From: Chlorella sorokiniana
Taxonomy: Eukaryota; Chlorophyta; Trebouxiophyceae; Chlorellales; Chlorellaceae
Assembly (NCBI GenBank): GCA_025917655.1
Contig: CP084615.1
Coordinates: 372,001-436,000, forward strand
Length of the DNA stretch: 64,000 bases
Reading direction: 5' to 3'
The first letter of the stretch is position 1. Every line of letters starts with the position of its first letter. Shown piece by piece: positions 33,489 through 44,345 of this stretch. Below the pieces are notes generated by a model. It was not told where the DNA came from and did no database searches. It worked only from the letters and a program-made list of their open reading frames with translations. The position numbers and the translations under genes were made by a program.

Positions 33489-36400
33489 ATGATGCGCACG
33501 CGACTGGTGCGCCTCCTGACCACGTCGCTCCGTCAAATGATCGTCCGCCTCGCCAACGCACGCCCTGGCCCTCCTGCCCCCGCAGACTTTGTTGGTGATA
33601 TTAGCGGCCGGCCAATTGGCGGCCGGTCAGGCCCTTACATGCCGCTCCGCGGCCTGGAGGTATGGGCAGGGCCAGGCGGGGCGGTGGCTGGGCCTGCCAA
33701 ACACAGCTTGGCGCGCGCTAGGGAGCTACTGGCCCTGCTTACCTCCCCTCCCGTCGCTTCCTTTCAGGAGCCTGCCGCTGGCCAGCAAGCCGGCCACGCT
33801 GGCGCAGCTCGACATCAGCAAGTGGCAGGCCTACGTCCGCGGGATGTGGCCTCACCTACTGGGGCCGGGGTGGCTTGCATTACCGCCCTCGCCTTCCTCC
33901 TCACCTACGTCATCTGGCGCCTCGTCATGTGCTGCACCTGCTGCGCTTGCGTGCATGGGCCGCAGCACCACGGCAAGAAGGCGCGCAAGCTGCTGGGCGG
34001 CCGCGGAGCGGGCTGGCTGAAGGCCGCCGCTGCTGCCATGGCGGCCGGCGTGCTGGCTGGCAGCATCTATGGCATCACCCAGACCGAGCGGGAGATGGTG
34101 GGCGGCGGCCTGGCGGCCATCGACGTCGTCACCGCCTTCATTGACGGCGCGCTGGATGCCGGTACCGCCATCGTATCTGCGGTACAAGACCTGGACACCC
34201 AGCTGCTGGCCGTGAAGGACGCTCTCAACGATCTGGGGCCCGCTGCCGCGCCGACCGTGGCACCCTACATACAGGCGAGCGGCTTCCCTTGCATGCACGT
34301 CACCAGCTGGCCCCCTTGCCGTCCTTCTTCCGCGCAATAGCGGCAGCAATGGCGCCCCCCTCCCCCTCCCGACTTCCTTTCCTTGCTGCCAAATTTGGCG
34401 ACTTCCTGAGTGTCTCGATCCAACCATCACCACGTGCACCCTTCCCGCAGACGATCGACGACACCCACGCCTCGCTGGCAGACTTTCTTTCTTTCCAGTC
34501 CGATCTGGACACCATCCGCTCCAGCACCGTTGACAAGATAGAGGAGGTGGTGGACCAGCACACCCCACAGCGCGCACAGCTGACAAGTGGTGCGAAGGCA
34601 GCACCTCAGGGTGCTCGTTTGTGGAAACAGAATGCGGTGCACGATGCTATTGCATGGCACGGCGGCAGCATACGTGGCCTCCCCTCGCCTTGGGCCGCCA
34701 AGGGGCCTTGGATCTCCGACCGCTGCTGCCATTCATCCCTCCCAGTGCTGCTCCTCGCCACTGCTGCAGGCGCGGCGTTGGCTTGTACGTTGCGTACGGC
34801 CTGCTGGGCGGGCTGGCGGTGGCGGCCGCCCTTGCGCTGCTCATCGGCTTGCCCGCCGCCAACAAGCCACTCGTCCTGCTCCTCCTCATCCTCATGCTGC
34901 TGGCTTGGGTGCTGGCCTTGGCCCTGACGGCCACGCTGCGGTGAGACGGCGGACAGACGCTCTCTCTGGTCACCACATGCTCACAATGCTTGTGCAGACA
35001 TTCTGGAATCTCGGAAAAACAAGGATCCTTTCTGACACCCTGCCTCAAGGAGCTGCATCCGCTGATCCACACCATCCGCTTGCGTTCCTGTTCCCTTTAA
35101 ACACCAGGGTGGGCAACGACGTGTGCGTGAATGCTGAGGCCAAGATCCTGGACCTCGTCTCGGGCTCCTCCTCCTTCTCAATAGGCGACGGCGGCGGCTC
35201 GGGTGCGCGAGGACCTTTGTGCATCTCGCCTTGCGCTGCGTGGCTCTCACGCTGTCATGCATGTGCTTCCGGTGTCTGAACTCTACCAGTATACTCTGAG
35301 GCAAGGCGGTGCCTCTTCCCCTCCCCATCCACACCCCCATCCACATCCCACCCACTGACCCGCAGGTGGCGCCACCGCTCTGGTGCAGTACTACCTGTAC
35401 GGTACCGGCGGCACCGTGTTCACCGTGCTGGATGCCACCATGGGGATTGATGTGCAGGGCAGCATGGACCAGGCTGAGGCCACGCTCACCGACCTGCAGG
35501 CAAGGGGGCCAGCCGGGATGTGTGCCGGTTGCGGGGCTGGGCACCTGCATGCAGACGGGAGGGGAATGGAGAGCGTGGATGTATGGTGGTGTTGGTAATG
35601 GTTGGGAGGGGGCCCAGGCGGATCGGGAACGGTTTGCTGGCTGCCATTGCCGAATCGCACAGCTGCTGCACCTGCTCCCTCTTCCACCTCCGCTCACCTG
35701 CTCATCGCCGCCCCCACTCCTTCCCGCCCCGTCCGCCCCTTCCCCTCCCCCATTCCTTTAACAACCGACGCTCCCTTCGGCGACCTCCCCATGCGTTGCC
35801 CAGCACAGGACGCCATCGCAGCGGAGCCGGCGCTGGCCAGCGTGTCTGACGACGTGGATGCATTGCTGGATGCTTACACTGCCCTGTCTGGCTCGGTGGA
35901 TGCGCTGGGGCTGGCCCTCTCCTACTCAACCTTCCACCCGGTGAGGCATTCGGGGCCTGCGGGTGGGTGCCGTGCAGCTAGCTGGCGCCAGCAGTGGGTT
36001 AGTTGGCGGGGCGGGGGCTGTGCAGAGCGTGCCGTCTGGAAGCAATCGTATCTCTTGGCCTGGTGCTCCCCATTTCATCTCGGGCATTCACCCAGGATAA
36101 GCGGCTCTCCCTTCTTGCGCCCCGCACTGGTTGCCATTATGCCAGCCCACCACCTGCGCATCCCAGTCCCGCCACCTTCCACCTGCCCTGCCTTGGCTGG
36201 CGCTGCCAACGCTCGGCGCCTGCCGCCCTGCCCGCAGGTGTGGCTCACCGTGAAGGGCTTCCTGTGCTGTACCCTGCTCAACTCCGTGGGCGCCACGTGG
36301 ACGGCGCTGATCATCGCCGCCTCCTTCGGCATTGCCTTCCTGCTGCTGGACTTCGTCTGGATTGGCAGGTGGGGCCTGCATCCCGCCATACATCATCCAA

Positions 36401-37704
36401 GCACTTTTAACCACGCACACGTGCATCTAACGACTTCTTGTCAGCCCCCTGCCTCAGCATCTCTCTTTCCTGCCCCACCCCTGCCAACAAATTGGATCTC
36501 TTGTCAGGTGCTTACTTTGTTCTTGCAAATGGGTGCTTTGCTTGCAGGATGGACAAGCTGCGCAAGCTTGGCGCCTGCCACCTCTACTCCGCCCGCGACT
36601 ACAGCCTGGAAAGCGAGCGAGACGGCGGCGGCGATGACGGCGGCCACGGCGCCGCGCTGAAGGAGGGCGCAAAGGGGGCTGGCGTTGCGCCCGCCCCCGT
36701 CTCTGTGCCCGAGTCCCCCATCATGGCTAGGTGGGAGAGCCCAAGTTCCAGCAAGGATTGCGCTGCCAGTTGTAAGCAACTGTTGCGATGACGGTTTGAG
36801 GCGAACTGCGCTACCCCGCCCTGCCTGCCTGCAGGAAGGAGGGCTCGCCAGCGCTGTCGCCGCCCTCCATTGACGGCGGCCCCGGCAGAGGCCCCACCAG
36901 CGAGGCCCTCCCTGCTTCGCCGCCACTCTTCCACTCATTGGCCACTGGCGCCCGGGTCGGCCCAGTCCAGGCCCTGTACCCAACCTTGGAGCCCCTGCCA
37001 AGGCCCTCCCACAGCCCCAGCAGCGGCTCCCCTTACGGCCCCGGCTCGCCGCCGCCGCCGCCTGCGGTGGGCCTGCCATCAGCCCCGGGCTCCCCACTGG
37101 CAGCGGCTCTTTCCTGGTGAGAAAAGTTGCTGCAGCTGGGCAGCAGGCCTCTCGGCAGGGCGCTCCTGCACTCGTTGGCCCTCGTTCCCAGTGCTCTTGC
37201 GCCGCACTCTTGAAGCAGTACATGATTTCGCGGCTCGCAGCTGCCCCCGCAGCTTCCGACCCAGGCCGACCTGGCGGCTGAGGCGCAGCGCGCGGCCCAG
37301 CTGGCGGGGCGAGCCTTTTCCATGGTGGGGAGGCTGCCCTGTCTGCCCCTCGGCCCCCCTCCCCAAGGAAAAAACGAAAAAAACAATCACAGCTACCCAC
37401 ACACACAGGTTTCTGCCTCTGGGCTTGGCATGCGTGGCCCAGCCTGCAGCCTGCATCCTGCAGCTGGAGCTCGCTGGTGCTGCCCCGCTCCTCCTGCTCA
37501 TTTCATCCCGCCCCCCCTCTTTCCGCGGCCCCGCTGCAGGCGACACAGGCGCAGGCGCTGCTAAACACGATCGCCCGCACAAAAAGCGGCGCGAGCTCGC
37601 CCGACGGCAGCCTGCTGGCGCCCGCTACCGTGCACAGCAGCTCGCCCAGCTGGACGGCGGCGCAGCCGCATCAACCTGCCTACTACGCCAGCGTGGTTGC
37701 CTGA
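33489..37704 (+). CDS. Tweety/prominin-like multi-pass membrane protein
   Basis: Start set at the ATG pair 33489-33494 (MMRTRLVRLL); the true N-terminus is uncertain. About five membrane segments can be read: ITALAFLLTYVIWRLVMCCT (about 33876-33935), AAAAAMAAGVLAGSIYGITQ (about 34026-34085), VAYGLLGGLAVAAALALLIG with PLVLLLLILMLLAWVLALAL (about 34785-34925), and WTALIIAASFGIAFLLLDFV (about 36298-36357). Between them are long helical loops, including DLDTQLLAVKDALNDL, VQYYLYGTGGTVFTVLD and DDVDALLDAYTALSGSVDAL. This 5-TM plan with two large helical loops is that of tweety homologues and prominins; the family call is inference. The cytosolic tail after FVWIGRMDKLRKLGACHLYS is Ser/Pro/Gly-rich and ends YYASVVA, TGA 37702-37704. 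A frame change lies near 33857, and the first exon join is unclear. Confidence 0.62.
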
Positions 37705-38754
37705 GCTGCCGATTTGCGTGTGCGACCCCGGCGGCCTGGCCCCCATTCTGGGAGAAGAAGCGGCCTGCGCCGCCGCTCTTCCCACCTGGCTGCACCGCTC
37801 CCTTCCAAGCTGCGGCGGCATTCAGGCTAACAAGCAAACAATTACGCTGCGAGTAGCAGCCTTGGGCTGCAATGCTCACACAAGTCTTATATGTACAAAT
37901 ATGTACAAGAATGTTGCGTTAACGAATGTCCACCTACCACAGTTTACTGCGATTGGAACTGCCCCCTCCTGAAGCTTGATCGAAGCAAGTGCTCACACGG
38001 CGCAACCAATGTTCATGAATTCGGTTCTGTGGAGAGATCAACCCTGTAAGAAAGGAATTCGCGTGTGCTCGTGCATTGCAAGGGAGCGAGAGGGGGCTGG
38101 GTCGGTCGTTCAGAGGAACAGGACAGCACCTCAGTCAAAGGCGGGGTGGGGGCTTTCCTTGGTGGGAGGGGCACAACTGGGGCATGCACAGGGCCAGGGT
38201 GGGGCCAACCGCAGGGCCAAACGTTGGAAACAGGGGGCCAACAGGGAGGAACCAAGCAAGGGGAGAGGTGCGGCAGGCTACATTCGCTGTGAGACAGGCT
38301 GTCGGGAGAGGGACGGCGGTTGAACAGCGGGGCTGAGCGCCGGTGCTGCTGGGCTGCAGCCTCAGGCTGCTGCCCGTTGCGGCATGGCCTGAGCAGCCTA
38401 CATGTGTTCCTGGGCAGAAAATTGGGGTGGGGGCGCAGGGCGCCCGCGAGGAGGAGCGCCAGCTGGCAGGTCGGTCCGAAGAGCAGGTAAGGATGAAATG
38501 GGGATGTGCGGCAGTGTCGGGGCCTTCAAGGCCCGTTGCTGGGGCCAGCCAGGGCGCAGATGGGAAGCAAGCAGCAGGAAGAGAGGAGGGAAGGGTAGCG
38601 GGCACTGATGGGTGGCGAGTCATGGGTTGCTCTGCTGCTGAGGCGCGGACCTCACTCGGTCGTTGCCAGCCCAACGCAGCACGTACAGCGCTTCTCAGGG
38701 CGAGCGGGCCCTTTGGCGTGGCCTGGAAAAGGGCGTCGCCGCTGCATGTGGCTC
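37705..38754. other. Convergent intergenic region, 1.05 kb
   Basis: Lies between the stops of the multi-TM gene and the DnaJ gene. It is lower in GC than coding DNA at 37840-38060, and G-rich after that. TGTAA at 38045-38049 suits the plus-strand gene. No gene was recognised. Confidence 0.5.
38045..38049 (+). terminator. Candidate TGTAA poly(A) signal for the multi-TM gene
   Basis: TGTAA about 340 bases after the stop at 37704, in an AT-richer stretch. Consistent with the chlorophyte signal; unproven. Confidence 0.4.
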
Positions 38755-41040
38755 TCAGTGCGTGGGCAGCACCTGCCGCAGCATCGCCTTCTGCTGGTCA
38801 TTCAGTTGGCGGGGGAAGAGTATCTCAAACCTGCAGGGTGGAGAGGGACCGGAGCCCAGGACGTGAGCGCTTGCACCAGCGGCAGCCACCGGCTGGCAAT
38901 GCACACATGGGTGCCGAGGCACGGGGTGGGGAATCGCTGCAGCGCAGGGCCTCGCGACCACAGCGTGCCCGTCGGCCGCCCGCACCTGATGCGCAGGAAC
39001 CCGCGCTGGCCCGGCGACTTGGTGAGGGGCATGCCCTCCCCCGCCACCACCTTCTCCGCCTGCGGCGACACCACCTCCTGCACCGGCACGGTCAGCGTGC
39101 GGCCATCCAGCGTCTGCAGCTGCACCACGGTGCCGCACAGCGCGTCGGCCAGGGACAGCCTGCGGCAGGCGGGGGCAACCGTGCAGGCCAGGAGTCGGCA
39201 GCGTTTGCACCAGGGGCGGAAAGCAGGCGTCCGGCTTGTCAAACGCCGGGCAGCTTCAATGGCAGGTGCCAACGACAGCATGGCAGCCGCAAGGTGCACT
39301 TGGCAGCAGCGGAGCCTGTGCTGCTGCGGCCGGCAGCCGCCGCCCAGGCTGCCAGCTACCACAGAGTGCAGTCGAATGTCATCAGCCATGCCGCTGCCCC
39401 CCCCACCAGCCCCAGCCCAGCCCCACCTGTGGGTGTATACCAAATCGTTCCCTCCCGCTTGAACACAGGATGCGGCCGCTCCTGCAGCACAAACACAATG
39501 TCGGCGGCGATGCGACCCGGGTTCTCGTCGCCTGCGCGGGGTGTGGTGATGGCGGGGCAGTGGGGAAGGGTCGGCGCGATGTATGGAGCTCGCAGGCAGA
39601 GCACGCACACGCCTGCAGCCCCAACACATTGCCTGCCGGCCATGCCAGCGGCGCCGACTTCAATCCAAGGGCCATGGCTGCGCAGTCGCCGCGTCGATGC
39701 AGTCCCGGCCCGGCTCACCCTTCTCCTGGAAGGTGATCTTGGTGCCCGCCTTCCAGCCAGGCCGCACGTTGATCTCCAGGATCTCGGCCTCCTGCCGCTG
39801 CGCGCCGCTGGCATCCATACGCTTGCGGCTGCGCAGAGGGCAGGGAGAAAACGAGGGCACACTCGCTCAAGGAAGCAAGAAGAGGAGGCCTCCCAGCTGA
39901 AAGCGCGGGCGCGGGCCGCCGGCAAGGGCTGCAAGGGAGCGAGGCGCTGGGATGGAGCCTCCAGCTCGCCCCAGCTTCCCACCTGATTTTCATGCGGCGC
40001 GTGGTACCGCGGTACAGCTCCTCCAGGCTGCACTGCAGCTCCATCTCATGCGGCGCGTCCTTCTTGGGTCGCCGCGCGCCGCAGCCGCCGTTCATGCCGC
40101 CGCCGCCAAAGTTGCTGGCGCCAAAGGGCATGCCCCCATGCCGGGCATGCCCCCATGCCCCCATGCCCGGCATGCCTCCCCCAAAGAAGTCTGCAAAGTC
40201 CGGGCCGCCGCCACGGCCGCCAAAGCTGGAGGAGCGGAACGAGCCGCCGCTGCCAAAGTTTTTGAAGATCTGCCAGCAGGGGACGGGGGAGGAAAGGACG
40301 GCACTGAGGCGGAGCTGGGGCGCACGAAAGGAGCGCCCTGACGGGCCAGCGGCGCCCAATGCCGCTGGCGCCAGGCGGCCGGTGGGCACAGAGCGGCAGC
40401 AGCACCGGTGGCCCCATGCGAGCAGACCGCACCTCTTCAAACAGCACGTTTGCGTCGCGTGGGTGGAAGCCGCCGCCGCCGCAAAACCGCCCATGCCGCC
40501 CATGCCGTTCTTGAGCCCCTCCTCGCCAAATTGATCGTACACCTGCCGCTTTTCGGGGTCGGAGAGCACCTCGTACGCCTCTGACACCTCTTTGAACTTC
40601 TTCTCCGCAAGCTCCCGCTGGTCTGGGTTCTTGTCTGGGTGCCACTGCATCGCCGCCTTGCGATAGGCTGCGGCAGCATGGTGGCGGGGTGTGAGGCAGG
40701 GATCGTTGAGCTTCAGTGGGTGCTGCGGCTCGCCGCCGGGCAGCCGGCAAGCGGCCAGGGCAAGCATAAGCCAGGCAAGCGGCACCCCAGGCCAGCTGGC
40801 GCACCCTTCTTTAACGTGTTGTCGTCCGAAGTGCCCTTGGGCACGCCCAGTATTGAATAGTACTGCGGCAGCAGGGAAGGGGCATGGGGCAGACTGCGCT
40901 TGGGGCTGCGATGAGGGGTCCAGGCGCCTCTGCCGCCACTGGCGCCTGCCCACTGCCGCCGCCTGGTGCCGCGCCACCACTGCCCCTGGCACTCTCGGGC
41001 TCAACATGCATGGTGCGAATGCACTCACATCCTTTCCCAT
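38755..41040 (-). CDS. Type II (DNAJB/Sis1-like) Hsp40 co-chaperone
   Basis: Stimulates Hsp70 ATPase and delivers clients in the cytosol. The first exon is four codons, MGKD (41040-41029), followed by GTGAGT. The second exon gives [19 protein letters not shown] (about 40810-40865) and the third [20 protein letters not shown] with the HPD motif (about 40625-40645), completing the J domain to [20 protein letters not shown] Gly/Phe/Met-rich linker follows with [20 protein letters not shown]. The CTD comes next: [89 protein letters not shown]. The last exon is [20 protein letters not shown] ending LPTH and a stop at 38755-38757. There is no zinc finger between linker and CTD, hence type II. A CATGCC-rich, partly palindromic stretch (40130-40175) encodes part of the Gly/Met linker. 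Confidence 0.9.
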
Positions 41041-41678
41041 GACGCGGAGACCTCAAAGCGCCGTGCCGAGACCGGGCAGACTGTTGCGTTCGATGGTGGT
41101 CTTCTGGAATGGGGAGCGCCCCAGCGGGGGTGGAGGCACCTTGCTGCCAAGTAGTGCGCCTCAAACAGTTACTAACGGGGATATGTTACTCTGCAAAAGT
41201 AGAAGGACTTGGCAGGAGCACGAGGACTGAGGGACCGGGAGCTCACAAGCTGGCCATTGCTGCCCAGCTGGCTTGAAAACTATCAGAAGGCGCCTGATGG
41301 AGGTTGGGAATCGGTTGAAGTGCGCCACAATACAGAGATTTGGCAACTGCGTTTTTGAGACGCTGCTGGAAGGCAAGCCGCTGGAAAGCGGCGCAAGTCC
41401 TTCGATTTCCCTGCGAACTGCAGCCACTGGTATGGCACGGTGGCGCAGCTATGCTCAAGGACTGCACCCAGCCGCAGACGACACGCAACTGACCCCACCT
41501 GCCAGCAGCTGAAGGTTGGCATATAGCAGCTCGGTCGCTTCTTAGGCGCTAACTTGGTGCGTTCATGCTAGATTGTTATCGCTAGCGTGGCGACGACACC
41601 TGCGAGGGAGCGCCGGTCCCGCCGCTCGCCGCCCCCTTCCAGCCGTCGGTGCCACTGGGGTCATATCAGCCGGGCGGG
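41041..41678. other. Divergent intergenic region, DnaJ / FYR-protein promoters
   Basis: About 640 bases with two genes leaving in opposite directions; lower GC between 41160 and 41580. An in-frame stop at 41583 bounds the first readable exon of the FYR gene. No heat-shock-element array was recognised. Confidence 0.45.
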
Positions 41679-44000
41679 ATGGCGCCGCAGCCGTCAGTCA
41701 GTCAGTACGAGCTGCAGCGGGCGCAGCGAATAGCCGAGAACAAGAAGAAAATGGAGCAGATGGGGCTGTTGGAGGCCGCGCAGGGGCTGTCTGCCTCTGG
41801 GGGCGGCCCACGGGTCGCGCTGGAGGCTGGCAGCGAGCTGCAGCCGCGGCTCAAGAAGCAGCGTGTGCAGCAGCAGGTGGGCTCACAGGCACGCCCTCTG
41901 TATGACAGGCTGTTTCTGCTTGTTCATCATGGCTTGCTTGCATTGCTGCCTCGCTCCCTCTGCAGGCGACAGGAGCAGACGGGGGGAGCCCACACGCCTG
42001 TCCCGCCGCCTGCGCGGCGAAACAGCACTGGACGCAGCAGCGGCAGAGGCGGAGGCGCTAGCTGAGGCGGCGGGCGCGGCTCAGGCGCGGCGGGCGCCAC
42101 CCGCAAGCGCTTGGCGCTCGAGCCAGGGGTGCAGCTGGCGGCGCCCTTCACCCTCTGGTCGATAGGTGCTGCTGCTGCTGCTTCCGCAGCTTGCTCCCCA
42201 TCCTGGAAGTTCCGGGTTCATGCGGCTGCAGCATTCTGGCACGGCGGCACCCGCAGCCCTCTGCCGCCCTTTGGGCCCCATGGGCATGGCCGCTCGCCCC
42301 CTGCCCAGATCCCCAGAACCCCGCCGCCCCGCGCCCCACGCCACCCCTCCCTGGCCCCCCACCCCTCAACCCCTCCGTGCCAGGCGTGACCGTGTGGGAG
42401 CTGGGAGCGGTGCACCGCGGCGCGTGGGCCCACCGCTACTGGTCCTCCCAGGGCTGCCTGTACCACCACGCCTACCCTGTGGGCTACCGCGCCACAAAAG
42501 TCCAGTTTGGGCGCACGTACGAAATGCGCATCGAGGAGGGGCCCACGGGGCCGCTGTTCAAGGCGAGCATAGGGCGGGGCGAGGCGTGTGCTTTGGAGTG
42601 GGGAGGCGGCAAGGAAGGCGGGCAGATGGGGGAAAAGGGGGTGGGAGGGGGATAGACGACGGCAATCACAACAGGTCCATAGCTTTGGCTGCTTCTCGTG
42701 TGTCGCACGCTCCTCGCCGCCCCCGCCTGTCCTGTCCATGCCGCTGCGCTGACCGCTGTGCTGCTGCTTCTGCCCCCTGCTCTTATGCCCCCCCCCCCCC
42801 GCTGCCGCCAGGTGATCGACACCCAGACGGGGGCGGTGTTTGCGGGCGCCCGCCCACCAAGCCCTGGACCGACGTGTGCGTTGCCCACCGCACCGGCCAG
42901 CGCATCTCCGGCCCCCTCTTCTTCGGCTTCTCCGACCCGCTGACTCAGCGAGCCATCGCCGCCAACCTTTACACCGAGGCAGAGCTGCGGGCTGCGCTGC
43001 ATGTGAGGCACCGCGGCCCCTGGCCCCCCTCGGGCAGCTTGCAGCAGCAGGATTTCAAGAGCTGGGTAGCTTGCGACCCATCGCACCTGCTTGCTTGTGC
43101 CGTCCAGCGCTTCCCAAGCCTCGTCTGTACGTGTGTGCCCACCTGCTGCTGCCATGCTGCCTTTGCTTGTTGTGGCTGCGCAGGGGGAGAAGCTGGAGCA
43201 GGCGTCCGCCACCCCAGAGGAGCTGGCGGCCCGGGAGTTTTGCAGGGTGGAGGGCGTGGGCGAGGCCACCGCTATCGTGCTGGCCCGCAGCACGGCGCTG
43301 GGAGGCACTGTCCACGTGGGATTGGACTCGCTGCGCGCTTGGGCCGGCGCCAACGGTGCGCCGCAGCTGTGGCGGCACTAGCGCCGTGCGTGCATTGATA
43401 CCAAGCGTATCTCGGGTTTGCCCGTGCGTCGTCGCTGTGGGCATCAGCGCCCCACTCACACCTGCCCGCCCCCTGCAACGTGCAGATGCGAATGCTCAAG
43501 CGCTCCACACCTACCTGACGAGCAGCGACGAAATACCGGAGAGCACGCGGCGGTGGCCCGCCTGGCGCCAGCGCCTCGCTCCGAAAATTGTTCTCGCGCT
43601 GAGTGGCAGGTGGCTGGGCAGCGGGCCCCTGCCGGCGGCAACAGAAGAAGAGGGGGAGGCAGACCCGCAGAGTGGCGTGCAGGCTGGCTGCAGATCGGCG
43701 CACGAGGCAGGCGACAGCATGCGGCAGCCTGCCAGCCCAGGGCAGCCGCAGCAGGGAGGGCGCAGTTGCGAAGAAGCAGCCGGCCGGTGTTTCCAACGAG
43801 AGGCCTTGGTGATGGACGCAGTCGCAGCAGCCCAGGTGAAGCCAGCAGCCAAAGAGAATGTGCAGCTGCAGCAGAACAGAGCCCGGCCGGCAGCTGCTGG
43901 CAGGGATCGGGTGGGAGCGACGGCAACCCAGCGCAGCAGCCGGCGTGAGCGGCGAGCCAACAGCAGGTGGGCAGCTGATTTCATGGTTGAAGGCGAGTGA
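41679..44000 (+). CDS. FYRN/FYRC-domain nuclear protein (TBRG1-like), likely chromatin-associated
   Basis: The first ATG in the frame (41679) gives MAPQPSVSQYELQRAQRIAE then NKKKMEQMGL, a basic helix. A basic linker follows (ATRKRLALEPGVQLAAPFTL, about 42096-42155). The FYRN part reads VTVWELGAVHRGAWAHRYWS, YHHAYPVGYRATKVQFGRTY, EMRIEEGPTGPLFKVIDTQT (to about 42830). The FYRC part reads RPPTKPWTDVCVAHRTGQRI then SGPLFFGFSDPLTQRAIAAN (to about 42970). FYR domains occur in trithorax-type methyltransferases, JmjC demethylases and TBRG1; no SET, PHD or JmjC domain is visible, so TBRG1-like is the nearest plan. Further exons (VEGVGEATAIVLARSTALGG, ALHTYLTSSDEIPESTRRW) lead into a Gln/Ala/Arg-rich tail ending at 44000. 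The frame breaks at 42092-42094 and 42844-42846, both GCGGGC contexts. The tail join is less sure than the domain. Confidence 0.72.
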
Positions 44001-44345
44001 CTCTCTGGAAGCATCAAACGCGTGTTCCCTGTGTAACGCCAGCCCCAACACCCACAGCCTCCTCAGAAGCCCAGCTTGCTGATGGCGGCGACGGCGGCAA
44101 AGACTACAGCAAGAGCCCGTCCGGTGAGGATCCCATTGTCCATTAGCTCGCACTCATAGAGCCGTCACAGCAGGGCAAGTGTGCAACGCACAGAGTGCCG
44201 GACACAGCAACGGAAACTGGAAGACCGTCAAGGATGCGTAAACGACATAGCGTCGCCAGGCCAGTGAGCGCGGGTATGGCAGAGCCGACGGGCAGTCCAG
44301 CAGGGGAACAAACATGAGGCATGCGTCAAAGCGCCAACCTGGCAG
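44001..44345. other. Convergent intergenic region, FYR gene and CPR5-like gene
   Basis: 345 bases between two stops. Contains TGTAA at 44032-44036. No TTACA for the minus-strand gene was seen. Confidence 0.45.
44032..44036 (+). terminator. Candidate TGTAA poly(A) signal for the FYR gene
   Basis: TGTAA 32 bases after the stop at 44000. The motif fits the chlorophyte consensus; the short distance lowers confidence. Confidence 0.3.
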
